64,000 nucleotides of DNA from Tubiluchus corallicola (Eukaryota; Priapulida; Priapulimorpha; Priapulimorphida; Tubiluchidae). Of this stretch, positions 35,355 to 46,383 are shown piece after piece. Below the pieces are notes generated by a model. It saw only the letters and a list, made by a program, of their open reading frames with translations, was not told where the DNA came from and made no database searches. Where the stretch lies: the NCBI GenBank assembly GCA_030141605.1, contig JAQGDQ010002366.1, positions 557,160-621,159 on the forward strand, given 5' to 3'. A program made the translations under genes and the position numbers. Within the stretch, counting starts at the first letter, position 1. Each line of letters begins with the position of its first letter.

Positions 35355-35495
35355 CACTTAAGATCCCACTCGTGATTCGAACCCATATCTTTTGTCTCAA
35401 GGTACGCCCCGTAGAGGTACCAATGAGAAACTGATTCAGTTTCTAAACTACTAACGTCTGTGTACTACTACCTCACCGCTCGGCTAGGAGTACTA
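35355..35495 (-). repeat. tRNA-derived SINE or tRNA pseudogene (class II-like)
   Basis: On the minus strand an exact pol III A box TAGCCGAGCGG (35486-35476) is followed about 90 bases later by a B box GGTTCGAATCAC (35383-35372). That is the arrangement of Ser/Leu-type tRNAs with a long variable arm or an intron. The T stem after the B box does not pair cleanly and the acceptor stem cannot be closed. I therefore call a tRNA-derived SINE head or pseudogene rather than a working tRNA. Confidence 0.5.
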
Positions 35496-35849
35496 GTTTG
35501 GGAATTGTTGAGGAAAATCTGGTTATAAAGAACAGAAAACCAACAGGTAAAACCCGGCGTCACAGACTGCTTTAACCAAGAACTATTAATTTTTGCTTAT
35601 TTTACTACCATCTTTTGTAAACTGTATTAGTTCATCAATAACATAATTAAAAATGATAAAAAGTATAATAAAAAGAATTTTATAGTAATTTTTATCCTTG
35701 TTTGAGAATGAAGTCATCATTTCAGTGTTTGCTAGTAAACGGCCCAGACTTCGGATTATCTCTAAATAAGTTCAGTTGATTATATGGTTATTAATGATTA
35801 GTATTCTAATTATTATTACTTTAAATATTTTTTGTTTTTATTAGGTTAG

Positions 35850-35975
35850 GTTAATAGGCAAGCACTTCGACTTAAGTATGCGCTTGGAGAAGTTAAGCAA
35901 CACTGTGCCTGGCCTGCAAATGGATTGGTGTCCTCCGGATTCAGTACTCGCTCTAGGGCGGCTTGATTTACCCGT
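35850..35975 (+). repeat. 5S-rRNA-like sequence (SINE3-type head or 5S pseudogene)
   Basis: The plus strand contains GAGAAGTTAAGCAACACTG, then GTGCCTGGCC, then AAATGGATTGGTGTCCTCC, in the order and spacing of the internal part of 5S rRNA (GAAGTTAAGC..., GGGCCTGG..., TTGGATGGGTGACC...). The 5' third is poorly conserved. 5S-derived SINEs are known in animals; whether this is one or a plain pseudogene cannot be decided from one copy. Confidence 0.55.
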
Positions 35976-37247
35976 AATTATATCCAGCTACTTCTCTGAG
36001 AAAATACACATTCAACATGCCTAGCAGCTTATTATTTCATCTTCCTATCACAATTAACTGCCCAACACTAAGTAGGATTCAATGCTGAATTTCAGTTTTC
36101 TATGTACTGAAATGTATACTCATGACAAAAGCAATGAGCAGCATTATTTAAAGTTCAATAGGCCGCTTATGCAAGCAAATTTTATTATCATATTCGTAAA
36201 TGCCAAGGTCGGTGAGTGTTGACTTGGTATACTATGTTAGCAAGTCTACGGCTTTTAACGAACATATAAGTAAACAGTAGGCGCATTTGCGCAGTATAAA
36301 AGTTATATTATAAAACGTTAACTCCAGAAAAATCGAATAAAGCATCAGTAACTAAAGAACAGTTATATCATTATTTCAGCATTGTATCATAAATGCTAGC
36401 ACAAATTTCTTGACTAATTCTTCTACGTCTGAGCAAGGTATGTATGTTTAATTGCGTATGCATGAAAATTAGTAGATATTTCTTAACCTAAAAACACTAT
36501 ACTCATTATTTTGTAGGTTGCTTTTGTTAATACGATGATTTTACATGACAAAATGAGAAGACTTGGCATAATCGACTGCAGTCCTAACACTAAAGTGATC
36601 AAGTCCCAAACATTTTGGTTGCAGTTTTCCACTTGACTTTTTAAAAAAATGAATATTTTAGCACTTTTAATTTAGATAAAACTTGCCTGTCAGAAAATCA
36701 TTTTCTCAAAATTGTCTTGTGCTGTGCACTAAATTAGTCCAATTTGCCAACTCTCCTAGCAAAGAAAAGTTGCACAGAAAAGGCAGCAAATTGTTAATAA
36801 GCAATCGTAGTTTTGATACAATGTTTAACGAATTACATTTTTACTTTATTTACGAATGAAACAATACTTCCGTTTCAAACCACCAATAGGTGAAATAAAA
36901 AAACTGAAAAAAACTTTTGAGCTTAATTAATAATTATTTCAATTTCAATTAATAAATATTTCAAAAGTTTATTTGCTACAACAGTATATATATTTGTCTA
37001 GAATGTATATATTTAACTATATAACCTAGAACTAATTGTTTTGTTAGCTTTTAAACCAAGTAAAAAAACAGAGTTAGGAACTTGGTACTCGCTACTTGAA
37101 CTCGAGTCGAAAAATTGACACTTGGATTTGATTTGAGATTCGATCAGCTTGCTAATATACTATACTATATATATAGTATATATTCGTAAATAAAGTATAT
37201 AAATCACATACTTTCTTAATAGATCAAGATAAGTTACCGATACCAAA

Positions 37248-40200
37248 ATGGGCATTAACAAAATGGGTTTTATGACAGAGGAAGGAGAGGTACAAGCAAT
37301 TATGATTCAGCCGAAACAGAATAACACACTGAAATATTGCTTGATGATATTCAATTTCTTTGTGATGGTAAGTATTTAGAAAACATAGAAACATCAATTG
37401 ATGAAATAAATCCTAAAATCATTTTGATTTTCAGAGAATGAGCAATAATGGACGAAAGAATTAGTACTGACTAAAGTTACAGTTTTACAAATTTCGTTGT
37501 TTTTTTACAGTGCATGTAGTCAATGTGTATTTTACGTAATATCTGTAAGATGCTTATAGTGTCTGTACAATGCATATAATGTCTATACAATGCAGGTCTG
37601 CATACTATGGAAATAACGATTGTACAATGCATGTAGTATCTGTACATTTCAATTAGTGTCCGTACATTGTAGGTAGAGTCTGTACATTGCAGGTAGTGTC
37701 TGTACATTGTAGGTAGTGTATGCACGTTGTAGGCAATTTCTGTACGTTGCACTATGCCTATACATTGCAGGCAGCTGGAGCTTTGTTGATTCTAGGAGGC
37801 TGTTTAATTTTCAATGGGGATCTGAATGATCTTGAAATAGAGGGATCAATAACCGTCGACAACCAAGATGATATAATCAGGTAAATTAAGCTAAGAATAC
37901 GAAGCAACATGAACATTTTCAATGGGAAATATTTACACTGTGAACAAGATCTATCTCCCAGTAGCCATTATAGCGGTGTTTTATGAAATCATGATTGTTT
38001 TATACCGCATTTGCTTCAAAAATAGTCTACAATTCTTTTTGCGTGAATGGGTCTTTAATTGTTTAACTGACAGCCAAAATTTAATTTAATTTTTATTTGA
38101 ATTTAGTACTATATTACATATATTTACAACACACATAAAAATTGTTGATAAAACAGATTAAAAATTACTAACTGAAAATAGTTGTATATAAATGTGTAAA
38201 CATTGTATAGCTGTATAAAAATTGTACGGTTGTAGAAAAATTGTACATAATATGATTAGCAGTCGTTTTATCTTTTCTTCAGAGCTGGCGCACTTATCGC
38301 AATATTGGCAGGTTCTTTTTCATTCTGCTTCGGACTTTTGGGCTATGTCGGCGCCGCACGTTCAGACAAGTGCATATTGGGAGTCGTAAGCAATTCTTGT
38401 TTGTTTTCGTCTTTTACCATGCATTAGTAATTAGCAAGATTCGTAAAACATTTTCGAAGAAAATCACATAGAATTATTTTATCATCATCACCAGCCTCAC
38501 TTTCATCGTGAAGCAGAACTACAACAATGATAATAACGATGACAACAACGATAATGAGAACTATGAGGACGACTTCGACAATAGCATCGTCATTATTATT
38601 CATCATTAGCGACCACTGAGGAGCAAGTTGCACAGGAACGTGAAAACTGGGATGTGTTCTATGAAGTAAATCAGATTGATACAAAATAGGTTGAAAAACT
38701 TTTAAAGTGTAAACTTAAAAATATCTTAAATCTTCCAATATTTTCGTTACATTTCTAGTACTACTCATGCGTATTCATCCTACTGACTCTCCAAATGGTT
38801 GTTGCAACACTGACGTTAGTCTACAAAGATCAGGTAATTTAGACAGAATTTACAAAATTTAGTAGCTATACAATAAAATTAGTTGTTGATCAGAACACAG
38901 TAACGAAGGATGTCTATGGACATAATAACGTCATTAGGATGTCAATGGTATCCCACATGTGGAAAAGCTTCGAATCCCTAGAGAAAACTTTAGAAGTTCA
39001 ACTGGTTCACAAAATCCGTTATGCCACTTAATTTAATCAAAGTGAAAACAATTATTAGTTGTATGAATAATTAAAACGAGACCAAAAAGAAATATGGACG
39101 CGAACATTAAACCTTTTAATAACTTGTTGTCGTGCTCGGGATTTCTTCAATATTAATAATTGCGGTAGAACCGGAACCTAACTTATTATAAAGACTAACA
39201 TTCTAAAAAGAGACTTTAAACCGACAGAGGTTTACACGCAGACGCCATAGTCTTTGATAGGTGGCAGCAAGATAAACGAAATGCCCAGACAGTTCTCAAG
39301 CGCTCATTCATCTTTTATTGACCACAGCTTGACCACTCATTTATTTCCTTTGTTCTTTATTGATACCGTTATATTCATCCGATTTTGCATTTTTACACTA
39401 ACAAAATGCACGGGAATTCCCCAGAACCTTCATAAATTTTTTTTGTTTGATGAGGGTGAAAGGAACAGAATTTTTCCATAGACCAGCCTTGACAGTAACA
39501 TAAAGTATGCGTAACTACCACTCATTTCCGTTGGACAATGTAAATGCTTTAATTTCAATAACAAACAGTTGTCTGGTGAAACAACAAATAAAAATATGGA
39601 TACTGTTAAAACATCCCACTATATCAACTGTGTTCGAGCCTTTCTGACTATATAAGTACGGTGTATAATTATTATATGCTGTACTTGATTTTTTATAACA
39701 GGTGGAGAAGTACTTAGCAGATGAAGTACCACGTTACCTAAAAACAACGTATGCTGCACAGAATAGCACTATCTTTACCCATGAGTGGGATTATATTCAG
39801 CAAGAGGTATTTATGTAGTGTTTGGCACATTACGGGTGATTATTGTCCAGAATTCCGAGTGTACATTTTTATGTTCTTTCTTGTTTTCAATACGAAATTG
39901 ATGGTTTTGTTCTTATAATATAATGCATCTGTCATACTTTGGTTTTCACTCTTGTATATATATAAACAAGAACGAACAACTTGCTTGGTAGTAATTGCAT
40001 ACATATATGTGTATACACATATATGTATGCAATTACTACCAAGCAAGTTGTTAGTTCTTGTTTATACTTGTCACTTTACGTTTTTTATAGCAAAAGTGCT
40101 GTGGTTACAATAATCACGAGGATTTTAAACACAATCCATTTTTACCCTGGTTTCATCCTTTCCCAGCTTCCTGTTGCCTGTTGAATGACACTGAGGTAAG

Positions 40201-42522
40201 TCCTTTCATGCTGTTGGCTTACTATTTAGTCAGATTTTTCACACAGTACTATAGATAGGGTGCAACTAATACATCTATTGAAGCAGATTAAATGATTACT
40301 CAGTTTTTAGGAAAAACAAAAAAAAGAAAACTCCATTGCATCATGGGCACCTTTACTCCCAGAATATATAAGTTTTTTAACATTCTCACTGTGTCATAAT
40401 GATAAATATCATACAATAATTTAGCTAATATGTTGTAGCTTTTAATCGTCTGCTTTAATGAAATGCTAACAACACAGTATATAGTGTAAGAAAAAAGAAA
40501 AAACAAAAAAGAGAAAATCTATTATGAATTACTTTTATATTTTTCTTTCCGCGCACATATTCACTCCAATTACTACCATGTTAGCCTTCTACAAACACGC
40601 ATCAATTAGTTTTGTTGTATTTCGTTGGGGGAGGGGGTGGACGGGAGGGTGCAACCTACACGTTACTTCATCTTTTTGTTGCTGCTTTTATAGAATATAC
40701 TCCCATGATCTCTCTAATGTGATGAGGAACTGCCTTGGCTTAAATAGTTGTGAAAGTGTTATGAAGGTTTTATATTTCAAACAAGAAGGAAATGGTTGGG
40801 AACTGAAAGGTTAATGAGGAATCCAATATATGCAAATTGTGTTGTGAATCGTAACTGTGCATTATTTTTTGGGTTTTTCTAGATATTAGACAGTGTAGCA
40901 TGCCTTCAGGAGCAACGCCCTCCTTACTTTTTTAAAGAGGTAAGACTTGAAAGTTGTAGTTAGTTCTATGGGGCGGCATGTTGTAGTTATTACTTGCATA
41001 TCTTATACTATCACAATGAATTTCAATCATATTTCCAACGAGTCAGTGAAATTCACAGTTATAATACAACATACTACTACATGCCGCCCCATAGAACTAT
41101 GTATTTAGGAAAATTACAACTTTTAAAGCTATAATGCTGTGGAATGAAACACCTTTTAATATTAACGAATTAAATCAATATCAATTTAAAAAAGTTATCA
41201 AATATAATCTACCATCAAAATATTCGTGATTTAGTATAAAATGCTCAGTACTAAATATCTGTGTATAACTGTTATTTGCTGTATTTGTTCAAACATTGTT
41301 ATTTGATGCTTATAATTTCTTAAAACAATTGTTCATGCATAAGATACTAGTCCAAATCTAGTATGTAAAGAATTGTTTAAACTGCATAAATTACTGTGTA
41401 ATAATTGCTCTGGGTGACGACTAGATGGCCTGCTTCTTCGTCCCCCTCACAATGTTATCTAATTTGTATTTAAAGTGAGACCATTTTTGTATATATATTA
41501 TTGTTGTTATGCATTGTGAAATAAACATTCTTATCTTATCCTATCTTGATAACAAATAGCAATAAATGATTTATATGTGGTAAGTAATAATACTATTCTT
41601 TTTAACCCTTTCCCATTTGTTATTATTACATGGTCTCAACACTTTAGGCTTTGCAATGTAATAAAGTTATTGATTTTTATCGACGTCGTCGTATATTTGT
41701 GATCAATAAAACTTAAAACGGTTTCCGGGTCCACAATTAGGTGTATCAACTTTGTAGCAACAAAATACATTCTAGAGAGTAAATAAATTCAGTTACAGAA
41801 AAGCTAATAATTTACATTATAAGTTCAAGAAAAGGAATTTATCAAATTCGAAGACAATCATTGAAAAGCTCCAGCAGGTGCTATACTATTGATACACATG
41901 GCCACTAGTATTCTGCAATACTGTATATACGTATAAGCCTATATGTATTAGCCTCCCAGAGAATGTAATTTTCATAATCTACATGATGGTCCATGAAATG
42001 ACTCGAGGTTGCACGGCTGGCAAAATCTGGTTGGAGCTGGTCATGGAAGCGTAACTTCATTGGCACGATGTTTCCTTAATGTACAAAATTACATAAAAAC
42101 TGTGTTTGGTTCTGCTTTTGTGGGGAAAAAAGTGCATTTAGAAATTAGCTACTGCAAGCTTGTCGACAGTACAATACGAAAGAAAAGATGTTAGCAAAAG
42201 TACTTTTTTTATATCTAGGGGTGCAGCGATTATGTAAATAGTCTGTTTCTGGAGTACATCAACGTCATGGTATGGATGACTTTCATCGCTGCTGCTCTAG
42301 AGGTACAGATTACACAATGCATATATAATATTAGGAAAGAGAGAGAGGCGAAGGGAGAGGGGGGGGGGGAGAAAAGGGAGAAAAGGGAGAAGTAAGGAAT
42401 GTCTGTCAAACAAAGCATATGTTAATAATTAGTATGAAAAATTAACAGTTTTCTTTGTGCATTTTTTGCAGATAATACTGATGATTTTCATCTTTACTTT
42501 TATGCGGTCTATTAAGAATTAA
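37248..42522 (+). CDS. Tetraspanin (9 exons, 269 aa)
   Basis: Exons: 37248-37367, 37771-37880, 38283-38385, 38759-38833, 39702-39806, 40091-40195, 40883-40939, 42219-42302, 42472-42522. All introns are GT-AG and in frame from ATG to TAA. The product has four membrane helices (about 31-54, 77-98, 112-133, 240-263). The large extracellular loop carries the family signature CCG (174-176), a PASCC motif (196-200) and two more cysteines (213 and 227), so six in all, enough for three disulfides. N157 and N203 are possible glycosylation sites. By family knowledge, tetraspanins organise membrane microdomains with integrins, receptors and enzymes. The subfamily is not resolved. Introns 1, 5 and 7 hold unusual repeats. 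Confidence 0.92.
37500..37775. repeat. Degenerate ~20-bp minisatellite running into a splice acceptor
   Basis: Units of the type GTCTGTACATTGCAGGTAGT follow each other through the second half of tetraspanin intron 1. They are clearest from about 37658 to 37760. The last unit reads CTATACATTGCAG and its CAG is the acceptor of exon 2. Earlier units carry TTGCAGGTAG or TTGTAGGTAG at the matching place. Confidence 0.8.
39961..40066. repeat. 106-bp near-perfect palindrome
   Basis: Positions p and 40027-p are complementary throughout, except at one pair (39974/40053). The centre is GTATAC with no spacer. It lies in tetraspanin intron 5, ending 24 bases before the exon 6 acceptor. Matching open frames on both strands are a consequence of the symmetry. 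Confidence 0.95.
40962..41100. repeat. Short MITE in tetraspanin intron 7
   Basis: The left terminus AGTTCTATGGGGCGGCATG is exactly inverted at the right end (CATGCCGCCCCATAGAACT), with about 100 bp between. The element starts about 20 bases after the exon 7 donor. No target duplication is clear. Confidence 0.75.
41430..41552 (+). mobile_element. Non-LTR element 3' tail (AATAAA plus TTATC repeats)
   Basis: The segment ends in GTGAAATAAACATTCTTATC and then TTATC/CTATC units, the same 3' arrangement as at 12505-12553 and, inverted, at 2018-2058. It probably marks the 3' end of a truncated LINE or SINE inside tetraspanin intron 7. No coding remnant is visible. Confidence 0.4.
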
Positions 42523-43121
42523 AGAAGCCAATCCGTCTTACTGAGCACAACAGTGTGACGCAAGGAAGTTTATAGAGTCACTTGCCACAACTGATTTTGT
42601 AACTGATTAATTAATTGACTACTAACAAAATAATAAGGCTCTTCGTGTCTTTTTCTGCAGTAAAAGAAATGAGCGTCTTATATATGTTGAATTATGAATT
42701 TATTCCACAGCAAATCGTACATATAAAGATGCATACAAATTGTTATTACATTATAATACAAAATAAACGAGTGACTGTGAGGAGGAGGAAGGAGCATTAT
42801 GCTTTCGAGTCTTCCTCCAGTTCCTCCTCCTGTGTGTGCACATAATAAAGTTCCACACATTAAAGCATTAATTAGAAAGAGCTGCTATAGTTTAAGAAGT
42901 CACATACTTGCAAGTAAAAAAGACATTCTAGTTTGTGGTTGTATAAATTCTGATGCTTTATTCGAGTCTCCACCTAAATGATGATATTAAGTTGTAAATT
43001 CTTAGGCAAGGCGTTTTTAATACATATTTTAGATTTTAGTTAGTAATTCTAATCTGTTTTATCAATCATTTTTATCTGTGCTGTTAATATATGTAATATG
43101 GTACTATATGTACTGAATTAA

Positions 43122-43127
43122 AATAAA
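43122..43127 (+). promoter_or_regulatory. Candidate polyadenylation signal of the tetraspanin gene
   Basis: AATAAA lies 600 bases after the stop codon. The intervening sequence contains no other exon I recognise. Plausible but unproven. Confidence 0.3.
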
Positions 43128-43139
43128 AATTAAAACTAA

Positions 43140-44190
43140 TTAATGGGTTGTTTCAAAGAACCTCCTTTTTTAAAATTGGAGTTTTATTTAAGGTTAAATG
43201 AACTATACAGCAATGCAAAATATCGAAATATTACACTTATTTTACAAAAAAACAGCATTGCCACTCAAGCTTTGGGCTTCCAAGCTGGAGAGGCCCAGGG
43301 CAGCAGCCTATACTAGCCTATATGATAGTTCAGTCCTGCATATAGTATTGTTTATCATCTTAGGTGTCGCAACATAATATTTTTCGTCTGTTTATATTTT
43401 GTTACTGTTAATAAAATGCAGTTTAAATCGAATTATCTGCCATGTCCTTATTAATTAACTATCAAGTTTAGAATTTCACCCGCACAAGAAATTAATTCGT
43501 GAAGCGAGTTCGTCAGGGTTAGGGTTAACCGTTAGGGTATTTAAATTGTGTGGGGAATTGTAAACTCCTTCCAAATAATATTTACTGACTTCCTTGATAT
43601 AACTCAAAATTCAAATCTTTTGGCTAATCCCAACGCAAAGTACTAGGATTATTTTACAATTTTGTTAAAGATTGTTTAAACATATGGCAAACTAATGTAA
43701 TAATGTAATTGAATTACCTAAATGAAGATTATTCTTATAATATGCTTTTGCATTACTGCCACTCAGAATGCAAAGTTGTAATGTGCAATGTTTATTTTTA
43801 AATATTTGTTGTACAATCTTAAATTATGTGTTGAATCCAATAAATTAAATACCATACTACATGCTGGAGCTAACTCGTTTAATTATTTTGCTGCTATTGT
43901 AAAAACGCACAGCTTTTTGGGATTAAAAATCTCGTATGCAGTCTGTAGGAACATAACTAAGTTTAGCACACATTATAATCTGGTAGCAGTTTTGTATTGT
44001 TTTGCTATTTTCATAAACACTTTATAACGTCAAGGCCTAATTGATAAGCTAAATGTACTAGTTCGTTTTTGCAGTAATTCCGAAATGGTTATAAACATGT
44101 CTAAAACCAAATTTATGACCTATTTGAGCTTGATATGCCGTCTGTGAAGGCATATGTGTTAGCTTCTGGAAATTTTTTTTATTAATCCTG
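43140..44190. other. Gene-free stretch, contains a second TTAGGG-core element
   Basis: Apart from the element at 43459-43572, only AT-rich DNA is seen. A GC-richer patch at about 43260-43320 resembles a degraded hAT end (GGCCCAGGGCAGCAGCC) but lacks a partner end. Confidence 0.4.
43459..43572. mobile_element. Second copy of the TTAGGG-core MITE
   Basis: The left end (AAGTTTAGAATTTCACCCGC) and the right end (GTGTGGGGAATTGTAAACTC then CTTCC) match those of the element at 6348-6525, as do ACAAGAAATTA and GGTATTTAAATTGTGTGG. The core is shorter: CAGGGTTAGGGTTAACCGTTA. The target duplication is no longer recognisable. Confidence 0.7.
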
Positions 44191-44199
44191 AAAAACATG

Positions 44200-44705
44200 A
44201 ACAGTTGCTAACATATTTCAATATTGCTAACAGGTGCGACAGTAAACTTGCTGTATATATTAGAAATAGAGTGTTACCCATTCTTAGTATGGATATTGTT
44301 GCGGATGACAAACGCGAGCGGTTAAATTTTACTTCTGATGTGGTCGGAACAAAGTTCCAAACATACAAATCTATCAACTCTTATTTAGTAGTTAGCCCCA
44401 TATATGTTTCTAGGGAGGACCCTATAGCTGAACGGGAAGGATTGCCTACACAGAGGCTAAACTTTCGTTGCATAACCTACGAAGTGAGTTGGGCCGACAG
44501 GCCCGTCTACCTAGGGAGCACAGAGTTTGCAGTTGCGACAACTCCTCGACCCAAAGCGAGGAACTTGTTTTCTGTTGTTGTGCCCATAGCGCGGAGTTAA
44601 GAAATAAATATGCAATACTCGATTTCACATCAATTGGTGACTTGTTTAAATTTGATACTAACATGTTGGCTAGGTTTATTAGAGAGTGTTTTGATTTATG
44701 CTAAT
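44200..44705 (+). mobile_element. Degraded LINE C-terminal region (probable)
   Basis: The frame ending at 44704 reads AELRNKYAILDF, then GDLFKFDTNMLARFIRECFD. This resembles the last residues of jockey/CR1-like reverse transcriptases ('LRNKY...FxxLLxxxx...LAxFIxxCF'). A more GC-rich segment at about 44410-44550 interrupts it and is not recognised. A 131-codon open frame at 44205-44600 crosses the junction and has no family motif. Confidence 0.4.
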
Positions 44706-45324
44706 TTATTAACTGTTTCAAAATTCTCATTACTATCGTTCCATTGTTACGTGGATCATTAATTATTTCTTGCAATTATTTCAAAATATGTCAAAGTACA
44801 ACAAGCAGTTATCGTTCACATTTCAACCCTGGACATAGTGAAGTTTAATTTAATGATTTTTTTATCACGAACGTGTTTTAGTTGCAACATGTTTGATTTA
44901 AACTGTGCAATGATTTTACTGTGTGACTTTTAATATAAACTGTTGTATTGTTTAATGTAAATTTTAATGGTCAATAAATTAATAATAATAAATAATTTAC
45001 TTCCTAAAAACTACAGAGCGTGTCTAATGTCTGTTTAGTCGATGTAGGCATAAAGGCATAAATACAGTCGAATATGATTGAAACAACTCTGCTACGCGGG
45101 TGTCTTATCTTACAGAATTATATTATTTAATAATGAGATAAATCTCCCTGCAATCACCTAGGCCTACATGATGGCTGCATTTATTGCCCTTGGATCTCAG
45201 CTCGCAGATCGTAACGAGCTTCCCGTATCCTCAAACTTCCCGAGCTCAAGCAGAATGCTAAAAGATTTATTAGTTTCTCGTAGTTCAAATGGCATTGGAT
45301 ACAAGTCCAGCATGAATGTAAGAA

Positions 45325-45565
45325 AGCTTAGTACCAATAAGTTTGGTACAAGTAATTTTGTTACCAGGAAATTTTTGTACCACGAAAATTTGTTGCTAGA
45401 AGCTTTTAGTCTGCGATAATTTTGGTACAGGCAAATTTGGTACTGGAAAATTTGGTATTAAACGAAAAAGGCAGCATTTCTATATCTCGGTATAAAATAA
45501 ATATTTCAACTAGAAAATAAAGATGTTTAATCAGTAGGGAGGAAATATGGTACTAGGAAAGTCTG
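45325..45565. repeat. Degenerate short-unit repeat (TTTGGTACnnGnAAA)
   Basis: Words of the type TTTGGTAC followed by AGG/TGG and AAA recur at about 45339, 45356, 45378, 45421, 45439, 45455 and 45547, on one or the other strand. It resembles the unit style of the foldback elements at 31162 and 32453. Confidence 0.5.
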
Positions 45566-45999
45566 GTTTGTTAAGTTCATACTGTAATTAATAGTGCGTG
45601 GCGGCTAAAATTTTATCCATGACTATTCCATCCATGTAGGTATATTTCAGAATTCTTTGAGCAAAAAATGAAAGGTTTCCAACTCACCAAGCAACTCACC
45701 TTTGCCATAATCGTCATCATTATTATCATCATCACTAGCGTTGACGTTGTCATTATCAATATTATTGTCATAACTTACTGTAATTATTCAACGTTATTTA
45801 TTGGCAGAACTGCAACAGCAGTAACAGTGGTGATGGTGCTGACATCGCATCGCAGTGACAGAAAAGTGGTAAGGAAAAGGGATATAAAATTTTATAGGTA
45901 AATTGTAAAGTTTAAATATTAAAACTTTAAACACGCAGGGTTAAAGCGCAGTGAATAAACGTGCTTCGTTTTTTCTTCAAAACCCTACTCTAACTAACA

Positions 46000-46383
46000 G
46001 TCGTAAATAGAGGTAAATATTCTCTACCGCAAAGCGAATTCGAATCGGATCGAGTTTGTGACTTTCGAATTCGAATCGAACCGAATTTCAGTACAGTTTG
46101 AAAGATTTTCGAACCGCCAGTAAGAAGTGATCTTACAAAGATCATGCATGTTGCTCGATTTTTCTGCAGTAAAACCACCGATAATTTGTTAAAGAAATTG
46201 TGCACTAAAATCACAGCTAAACTGTGCTAATGGCGTGATGTTTCAAATGTTTTGATGATGAAGAACGTATGTGGTTCAAGTTCTGAATTATTCGAATCTA
46301 TAATTTAAGGTTCGAATCGAATTCGAACTAAAACACTCGTTCGATTCGAATTCGAACGTTCGATGCTCACCCTTAGTCGTAAA
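46000..46383. mobile_element. hAT MITE, copy 1 (368 bp)
   Basis: The element at 46008-46375 is flanked by a perfect 8-bp duplication GTCGTAAA (46000-46007 and 46376-46383). Its ends are TAGAGGTAAATATTC and the complement of TAAGGGTGAGCATCG. Beside both ends lie TTCGAATTCGAATCG-type words. It matches the copy at 60722-61081 along most of its length. Ends of the TAGGGGTGAGCA type and 8-bp duplications define hAT elements. No transposase is encoded. Confidence 0.85.

Noticed and set aside
38424-38684. Val/Ile-rich open frame on the minus strand
   Set aside because: It comes from an ATC/AAC-rich simple-sequence tract inside tetraspanin intron 3.
39840-40184. Two open frames with the same N-terminal peptide on opposite strands
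   Set aside because: They mirror each other because of the 106-bp palindrome.
43260-43330. hAT-like end GGCCCAGGGCAGCAGCC
   Set aside because: No matching second end or flanking duplication was found, so an element cannot be defined.
44205-44600. 131-codon open frame as a gene
   Set aside because: It runs across a junction between a LINE-like tail and unidentified GC-richer sequence. No family motif, and the ending matches decayed LINE sequence.
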